Shown one piece after another: positions 39,666-44,390 of a DNA stretch of 44,390 nucleotides (the stretch's first letter is position 1; each line of letters starts with the position of its first letter). The notes under the pieces are model-generated. The model worked only from the letters and a program-made list of their open reading frames with translations. It was not told the DNA's origin and did not search any database. The stretch is from assembly GCA_964634205.1 (NCBI GenBank), contig CAZWKE010000027.1:1-44390 (forward strand). Direction: 5' to 3'. This DNA is from JAFGGG01 sp964634205 (GTDB lineage Bacteria; Spirochaetota; Spirochaetia; SZUA-6; RPPD01). Position numbers and translations under genes: made by a program.

Positions 39666-40196
39666 TTGGCAGATGTGAACGCATTTTTTAAGGATTTTAA
39701 TGAGGCCAAGACCGGCCTGCGAATCTCCATGGCTGTTGTGCAAAACCCACCCCGGACGCTGGTAATCTCACTTGACGGTTCGCTGGATACCCATAATTCA
39801 ACCCGTTTTTCCGACAGTCTTGCCAAAATTGTGGATGATTACGAAGAGGCCGTGCATGTCGTGATCGACTTAGGAAAACTGACCTATATTTCCTCTACAG
39901 GCATCGGGTCTTTTCATACAATAATGACCCACTTAAAACAGAAAAATATCGGATTGTATTTCATGCACATCAATGACAAGGTAAACTCGGTACTTCACCT
40001 GCTGGGTTTTTCCGGATTTTTTAAGATTATCGACAACCTTCAGGAAATAAAAACCGATGGAATAGCGGACAAGGAGGTCCACCGCTGCCCCTTTTGCGCC
40101 AAGCTGCTGCGTATAGCAAATCCGGGAAGGTTTAGGTGTCCTTCCTGTAAAAATCTGATTACGGTTAGCGCTGACGGTGTCGTTTCCAAGGGGTAA
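39666..40196 (+). CDS. STAS anti-anti-sigma-like protein with a C-terminal zinc ribbon
   Basis: 176 residues with a TTG start at 39666 and GAGGAGGA upstream. STAS domain about 15-135: LVISLDGSLDTHN, VVIDLGKLTYISSTGIGSF with Ser76/Ser77 as the predicted phosphorylation site, and LHLLGFSGFFKI. Residues 138-168 add a zinc ribbon: CPFC (141-144) and CPSC (158-161). Partner-switch antagonists normally consist of the STAS domain alone. No anti-sigma kinase (RsbW-like) is encoded in the window. Co-transcribed with the SpoIIE-type phosphatase; converges on the HD-GYP gene with a 4-base gap. Confidence 0.82.
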   Translation: MADVNAFFKDFNEAKTGLRISMAVVQNPPRTLVISLDGSLDTHNSTRFSDSLAKIVDDYEEAVHVVIDLGKLTYISSTGIGSFHTIMTHLKQKNIGLYFMHINDKVNSVLHLLGFSGFFKIIDNLQEIKTDGIADKEVHRCPFCAKLLRIANPGRFRCPSCKNLITVSADGVVSKG

Positions 40197-40200
40197 ACAA

Positions 40201-41199
40201 CTACCCCTTCAGTTCCCCTATAAAGATATCCACAAGTTTGCCGGAGAAATGCCTGTCTTTACCGACCGCGATTATTTCCAAGGCCTCTTTATGGGAGCGG
40301 GCTTTGCGGTAGGCCCTGTCCGAGGTCAGGGCGTCGAAGACATCCGCTATGCTGATGATCTTGCTCTCCAACAGAATCTCCTTGTCCTTTTTACCGTACG
40401 GATAACCGGAGCCGTCGATTTTCTCATGATGCTCCAGGATGATACGCGAGGTGGCCTTAAGAAAATCGATTCCCATGGTCACTTTGGCCCCGTTCTGAGG
40501 GTGCTGCTTCACAATCTCCCATTCCGGGTCGGTTAAGGGGCCGGGTTTGTTCAGAATCCCGGCCGGAACGCCGATTTTGCCGATATCGTGAAGCAGGGCC
40601 GCGTACTGGATGTTTGTTACCCGCTCGGGCGCAAGCTCAAGCTTACCGGCGATCATCAGCGCGTATTCCAGCACCCGGTCACAATGTCCTTTTGTGTATT
40701 TATCTTTCAGCTCAATGGCGTTGGACAACGCCCTTACGGTATACAGGCTGGCCGTACGCAGCGCTGCATTAAGTTCGGCCATTTCACGCTTGAGCCGTTG
40801 TTCGTTGTAGCGGCCGTTTTTATTCGCCGCATTTTTTACCAGGACGCTTTTTACTATCTGTTTGAACTGGTCGTTGTCCCATGGTTTGGCAATATAACGG
40901 TGTATTTCTCCCTCGTTGATCGCGGAAATGGTAACGTCGATATCGGAATATCCCGTAATCATTATCCTTACGGTCTGTGGTGATATTTTTTTGGCCTGCT
41001 TGATAATTTCCAGGCCCTTTATCCCGGGCATCTGCTGGTCGGTGATCAGCACGTCAACCTTCCGCTTTTTCAGTAGTTCAAGGCCCTCTTCCCCTTTGGT
41101 CGTGGTCATTATTTCATACTCCTCGTCGATAAAAAGTCTCTTTATTGATTTTAGAATATTGACCTCATCATCAATGCATAAGATAAGCGACTTTGCCAT
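40201..41199 (-). CDS. Response regulator with HD-GYP output (cyclic-di-GMP phosphodiesterase)
   Basis: 332 residues. The receiver (1-122) has phospho-acceptor Asp54 in LITDQQMPG and Lys105 in IAKPWDN. The HD-GYP domain (about 145-325) has LLHDIGKIGVP (His204, Asp205), EHHEKIDGSGYPYGKK with HHE at 257-259 and GYP at 265-267, and IADVFDALTSDRAYR. The metal-binding set looks complete, so active c-di-GMP hydrolysis is expected. Convergent with the STAS gene and divergent from the PAS kinase gene at 41320. Confidence 0.9.
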   Translation of the reverse strand: MAKSLILCIDDEVNILKSIKRLFIDEEYEIMTTTKGEEGLELLKKRKVDVLITDQQMPGIKGLEIIKQAKKISPQTVRIMITGYSDIDVTISAINEGEIHRYIAKPWDNDQFKQIVKSVLVKNAANKNGRYNEQRLKREMAELNAALRTASLYTVRALSNAIELKDKYTKGHCDRVLEYALMIAGKLELAPERVTNIQYAALLHDIGKIGVPAGILNKPGPLTDPEWEIVKQHPQNGAKVTMGIDFLKATSRIILEHHEKIDGSGYPYGKKDKEILLESKIISIADVFDALTSDRAYRKARSHKEALEIIAVGKDRHFSGKLVDIFIGELKG

Positions 41200-41274
41200 T
41201 CTTTCACCCGTTCTTCCGCAGATTTATCTTCCTACTAATAAAGTATATATATTTTCCATTACGATACAATTAAT

Positions 41275-41303
41275 TTGATTATTTCTATATTGATTTCTAT
41301 AAT
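41275..41303 (+). promoter_or_regulatory. Sigma-70-like promoter of the PAS histidine kinase
   Basis: TTGATT (41275-41280), exactly 17 bases, perfect TATAAT (41298-41303). The ATG at 41320 follows with AAGAGG between, so the leader would be about 10 bases. The box at 41275 excludes a start codon there. Confidence 0.65.
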
Positions 41304-41319
41304 TTTAAGAGGCTGTAAG

Positions 41320-42615
41320 ATGAGAGACAATGATGCTACCGTAAAAAGATTTAAAGAGCTTGAAACAAGATATAAATCCCTGTTTGAGGGTACCATGGAA
41401 CTTGTATATATCTGCCGTCCGGACAGCAGGATCGCGAGTATAAATTCTTACGGCGCCGAATTGCTGGGGTACTCTTCATCAGAAGAGCTTGAAGGCATTT
41501 CCGTGGTTGACTTGTATTATAACCCCTCCGACAGGGAGTACTATGATCAAATCATGCATGAGCAAGGGCATATCAAGGATTTTGAGTTGATTCTCAAGAA
41601 AAAGGACGGCACAAGGTTTATCGGCCAGGAAACATCGATTTTAATCAAGGATGAAGACGGTAATCCGGTGGAGTATACGGGAATAATCAAGGATGTTACC
41701 GAGCGGGTGCGTAATGAAATGCTGCTGATGAAAAAAAACACAGAGCTGCTTGAAACGAATAAAAAGCTTGAGGAAGCGCATTTAAAAATCATACGCCAGG
41801 ACAAACTTGCCGCGATCGGCCAGCTTGCGGCCGGTGTGGCCCATGAAATAAACAATCCCTTGGGATTCATAAAAAGCTCATGTCTGAGCCTGAAGACCTA
41901 TATGGATAATATCCTCTCGTATCTGAAACAATTGGAAGGCCTGTTCCGTGAGACGGAAGAGGGCGGGGGCAACAGAAAAAGCGTTTCGGTAAAAGATCTT
42001 AAGACGAAATTTAAGATCGATATAATTCTACTGGATTTTAACGAGCTTTTCAGTGAAATGAATGAGGGTTTTAATAGGATTTCCACCATTATTAATGGGC
42101 TTAAAAATTTTTCATATATCGATAAAATTCAGAAGCACGGCAGGTATGACTTGAACAAGGGCATAAACGATACCCTGCAGATTTTGGGGAATGAACTGAA
42201 ATTCACGGCCAAAGTGATAAAAAACCTGTCGCCCCTGCCGGAGATAGAGTGTTCCGGCGGTGAAATCAACCAGGTGCTGCTGAACATCATCCTCAATGCC
42301 GCGCAGGCCATTAAGTCGCAGCAGAGAAAAAACCCTGGAACGATCACCGTCTCTACTAAAGAGCAGGACAGCTTTATAATCTGCACCATCGCGGATGATG
42401 GTCCCGGTATACCCGATGAAATTACCGATAAGATATTCGATCCCTTTTTCACCACCAAAGAAATCGGGGAAGGCACCGGCCTCGGACTGAATATTTCTTA
42501 TGATATTATTACCAAACATAACGGGGAGCTCAGCGTAAAAAACAGGAAAGGCGGAGGGGCCGAATTCAGCATAAAACTCCCCGTACTGCTTCATCTTGAA
42601 GAGGAGGTCGAGTAG
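41320..42615 (+). CDS. Soluble PAS-domain sensor histidine kinase
   Basis: 431 residues from ATG 41320. A PAS domain covers about 10-130 (YICRPDSRIASINSYGAELLG, YTGIIKDVTERV), then a coiled coil, H-box His175 in AAGVAHEINNPLGFI, a helical insert (about 185-265), N-box INQVLLNIILNAAQAI and G boxes DDGPGIP and GTGLGLNISYDI. No membrane segment, so it senses a cytoplasmic signal. It could phosphorylate the neighbouring receiver-SpoIIE or receiver-HD-GYP proteins. Its stop overlaps the GTG of the decayed hybrid gene. Confidence 0.88.
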   Translation: MRDNDATVKRFKELETRYKSLFEGTMELVYICRPDSRIASINSYGAELLGYSSSEELEGISVVDLYYNPSDREYYDQIMHEQGHIKDFELILKKKDGTRFIGQETSILIKDEDGNPVEYTGIIKDVTERVRNEMLLMKKNTELLETNKKLEEAHLKIIRQDKLAAIGQLAAGVAHEINNPLGFIKSSCLSLKTYMDNILSYLKQLEGLFRETEEGGGNRKSVSVKDLKTKFKIDIILLDFNELFSEMNEGFNRISTIINGLKNFSYIDKIQKHGRYDLNKGINDTLQILGNELKFTAKVIKNLSPLPEIECSGGEINQVLLNIILNAAQAIKSQQRKNPGTITVSTKEQDSFIICTIADDGPGIPDEITDKIFDPFFTTKEIGEGTGLGLNISYDIITKHNGELSVKNRKGGGAEFSIKLPVLLHLEEEVE

Positions 42616-43258
42616 TGGGCGAAAATAATATTAATGACCTCGGTACTATTCTGGTTGTGGATGACGAGAAAAGCATCTTTGATGCCTTGGTGCGCGAGTT
42701 TTCGTTTCATAATTTCACGGTTTATACGGCCGGCTTTTGGGTTTTGCTATTCTGTTTCGTGACGTATCACAGAAAAAAGAAATCCAGAAAAAACTGAATG
42801 AGGCCAAGGCGCAAGTGATCCAGTCCGAGAAGCCGGCCGGAATAGGCCAGCCGGCCGCGGGAATTGCCCATGAAATCAACAATCCACCGGGCTACATTAG
42901 TAGTAACCTCAATACTTTCGAGATGTATATCACCAACCTGAAGAAGATTATTGCCGTATACAAAAACACGAACAACCCCCGGGAAATAGGGGAATCCCTG
43001 GAGTCACTCAAGATAGATTATATTTGCATTGATATCGATTCACTGCTTAAAGCCAACCGGGACGGAATTCAGCGCATAAGTGAAATTGTCAGGAACCTGA
43101 AGGATTTTGCCCGGGTTAATCCCAAGGCTGAATGGGGATCCGCCGATCTGAACGGAATAATCAACAACGTAGCGCTTATCTTGAGAAATGAGATCAAGTA
43201 TTATGCTGAGAGCGAGTTGAAGTTGTCGCCTGATATCCCGCACATATCTTTTAAGTGA
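42615..43258 (+). pseudogene. Decayed receiver-PAS-histidine kinase
   Basis: A GTG with GAGGAGG upstream starts a receiver (ILVVDDEKSIFDALVREF, residues 12-29), but after VYTAG (about nt 42733) the frame jumps to the end of a PAS domain read one frame over (GFAILFRDVSQKKEIQ), stopping the first frame at 42797. The second frame has an H-box IAHEINNPPGYIS and dimerisation helices, then stops at 43258 before any N or G box. Three positions where the H-box region normally has Leu (EKLAGIGQLAAG, NNPLG) are CCG Pro codons. So most of the receiver and PAS and the whole ATPase domain are gone. Confidence 0.8.
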
Positions 43259-43366
43259 AAAATCGATAAAATATATTGAAATTTCGTTATTTATGTACTA
43301 TATTATTAAAAGGAAAGGGTACGTTACAACAGTATTTGTAACATCCCATCCGGCGCTCTAATTTTA

Positions 43367-43406
43367 ACCCGGGTTACTCTGTCAGAGAAGCCCGGGTCTT
43401 TTTTTT
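43367..43406 (+). terminator. Rho-independent terminator
   Basis: Arms ACCCGGG (43367-43373) and CCCGGGT (43391-43397) with an inner CTCT/AGAG pairing, followed by C and eight T. It closes the plus-strand kinase genes. The rest of the 365-base gap 43259-43623 shows only an AT-rich stretch and one short coding remnant. Confidence 0.85.
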
Positions 43407-43479
43407 ACGCAGTGAAAACCTATGAAGACAGCCGCGGCCGGCACCGATACAATGCTTCCCTGCAATGTCATTGTAATAG

Positions 43480-43617
43480 ACCGGCAAGCGGAAAGAAACA
43501 GAAATAGCCGCGGTTGATCCTGTAGCATCGATGCAGGCAATCGAGAATGCGCAACTTGCCGATAGTGCCTATGAGATAGAAAGGAAGTTGGCCAAAGTTG
43601 TCGCCCCTGTACGGTAA
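43480..43617 (+). other. Possible short coding remnant
   Basis: An open stretch of 45 codons to a TAA at 43615-43617, Lys/Glu/Ala-rich with coiled-coil spacing (MQAIENAQLADSAYEIERKL). There is no start codon with a ribosome-binding site at its beginning. It may be the C-terminal end of a lost gene or chance. Confidence 0.25.
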
Positions 43618-43623
43618 CAGCTC

Positions 43624-44390
43624 CTACATCATGCCCGCGGTTTTCCCGATCGTATGCTTTAAAAAATCCAACATCTGGTTCCAGGCCTTTTGCGGTGTGC
43701 CGCTTTTATTATAATTGCCGGCGTTGACAAAGGCATGCCCCACCCCGGGATATACGGTGATGGTATGTTCCACCCCCTTGTCCTTCAGGGCCCGGTCAAA
43801 AGCAGTTACCTGTTTCATCGGAATGTTGGGATCATCTTCGCCATATATACCGAGCAGGGGCCCTGCCTGTTTCATGGTTCCCAGTTGTGCCGTATCCGTA
43901 ATCGGACCCGGCCCGTAAAAGATAATCACCGCGGCCAGTTCCGGATTTCTTGTTCCCATGTACATGGACTGGGTGCCGCCGTAACAGAAACCGAAAACCG
44001 CCACCCGTTTGGGATCAACCTCGGGCCGCTTTCGCAGGTAAGCAAAGGCCGCATCCAGGTCTCCGGCCACCTGCTTTGCCGGTGTTCCCTGCACCAGTTT
44101 CCCTGCCTCCGCCGGCGCCCCGGCAACCTTGCCGCGAAAGGCATCGGCCGCCAGCACCACATACCCCTTTGCCGCCAAGGCGTCCGCCAAGAGCCTGATA
44201 TTATGGGTAAGCCCCCACCATTCATGAATCAGCAAAACCGCCGGAAAGGGGCCTTTACCGGAAGGTACCGCCAGGTAGGCCTTCAGGGTCACATCTCCCG
44301 GACCTTTAAAGCTGACGTTGGTTACCGCCGGCGCGGAAAGGCTCTGCGCGTTTAAGACGCTTGCTGCTTGCAGCAGAATCAAGGCGCCGA
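43624..44390 (-). CDS. Dienelactone hydrolase family protein, secreted (5' end outside window)
   Basis: The frame is open to the window edge; a TTG at 44382 is probably not the start because the residues before and after it (GALILLQAASVLNAQS) read as the end of a signal peptide. The mature part is a complete alpha/beta hydrolase: IHEWWGL, nucleophile Cys in VFGFCYGGTQ, acid Asp in YGEDDPNIP and His in PGVGHAFVN, the Cys-Asp-His triad of dienelactone hydrolases. Substrate unknown; such secreted members act on esters or lactones in the periplasm. Confidence 0.85.
   Translation of the reverse strand, partial: GALILLQAASVLNAQSLSAPAVTNVSFKGPGDVTLKAYLAVPSGKGPFPAVLLIHEWWGLTHNIRLLADALAAKGYVVLAADAFRGKVAGAPAEAGKLVQGTPAKQVAGDLDAAFAYLRKRPEVDPKRVAVFGFCYGGTQSMYMGTRNPELAAVIIFYGPGPITDTAQLGTMKQAGPLLGIYGEDDPNIPMKQVTAFDRALKDKGVEHTITVYPGVGHAFVNAGNYNKSGTPQKAWNQMLDFLKHTIGKTAGMM

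Noticed and set aside
1..44390. CRISPR arrays, tRNA, rRNA, transposase genes
   Set aside because: No regularly spaced repeats, cloverleaf-like or rRNA-like segments, or transposase motifs were noticed when reading both strands; a dedicated scan was not possible.

Overview
The window comes from a Gram-negative type (diderm) bacterium: there are lipoproteins with relaxed lipoboxes, a LolA-like carrier, an outer-membrane-barrel-like protein and two-component kinases with a periplasmic sensor. Lipoprotein style, multi-domain Ser/Thr-kinase relatives and receiver-SpoIIE and receiver-HD-GYP proteins would fit a spirochaete or a deltaproteobacterium-like lineage, but I cannot fix the taxon from sequence alone. 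No rRNA, tRNA or CRISPR array was seen.

Left part (1-4500): a TetR-ABC operon whose ATPase has lost its signature and Walker B region by an internal deletion, a lipoprotein-like alpha/beta hydrolase, a small lipoprotein with its own promoter and a bidirectional terminator, and a probable outer-membrane beta-barrel protein.

4553-21628: a minus-strand, almost gapless operon of about 17 kb for an aryl polyene (APE)/flexirubin-like pigment. Gene order follows the characterised apeC-R order: methyltransferase, apeC (chain-length-factor-like), apeD, two ACPs (apeE, apeF), apeG, a ligase fused to a hotdog dehydratase (apeH-apeI), a GT2 and an LpxL-like acyltransferase (an apeJ split in two), a MIO-type aromatic ammonia-lyase, apeK thioesterase, apeL LolA-like carrier, apeM MMPL exporter, apeN lipoprotein, apeO KS, apeP dehydratase, apeQ ketoreductase, apeR KS. 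A 4'-phosphopantetheinyl transferase that would activate the ACPs is embedded in reverse orientation between apeM and apeN. The lyase probably makes the aryl starter, the ligase loads it, KS/KR/DH proteins build the polyene, and the exporter and carriers move it to the outer membrane.

21629-23663: a scar region. It holds a 29-codon remnant of a second apeM-like exporter, then a GntR/DUF1648-DUF5808 membrane-protein cassette bracketed by perfect 20-bp inverted repeats, with a near-perfect operator palindrome upstream of gntR.

23665-31719: ilvC with a divergent ilvY-type LysR gene, a lipoyl-less E2-core-like protein and an AMP-dependent ligase, a periplasmic solute-binding lipoprotein directly followed by a HAMP-PAS sensor kinase (no permease), and a 51-residue zinc-ribbon protein. 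Several -10 boxes here lie so close to the start codon that leaderless or near-leaderless transcripts are predicted.

31851-43258: a signalling island that is the best candidate for an undescribed system. A degenerate Ser/Thr kinase-NTPase is divergent from four tandem or near-tandem paralogues of an unrecognised ~240-residue family, interleaved with a PPP-like phosphatase and a HipA/PI4K-like kinase. Downstream follow a receiver-SpoIIE phosphatase, a STAS-zinc-ribbon protein, a receiver-HD-GYP protein, a PAS histidine kinase and a decayed hybrid kinase. The right edge has a terminator and a dienelactone-hydrolase-family gene running off the window.
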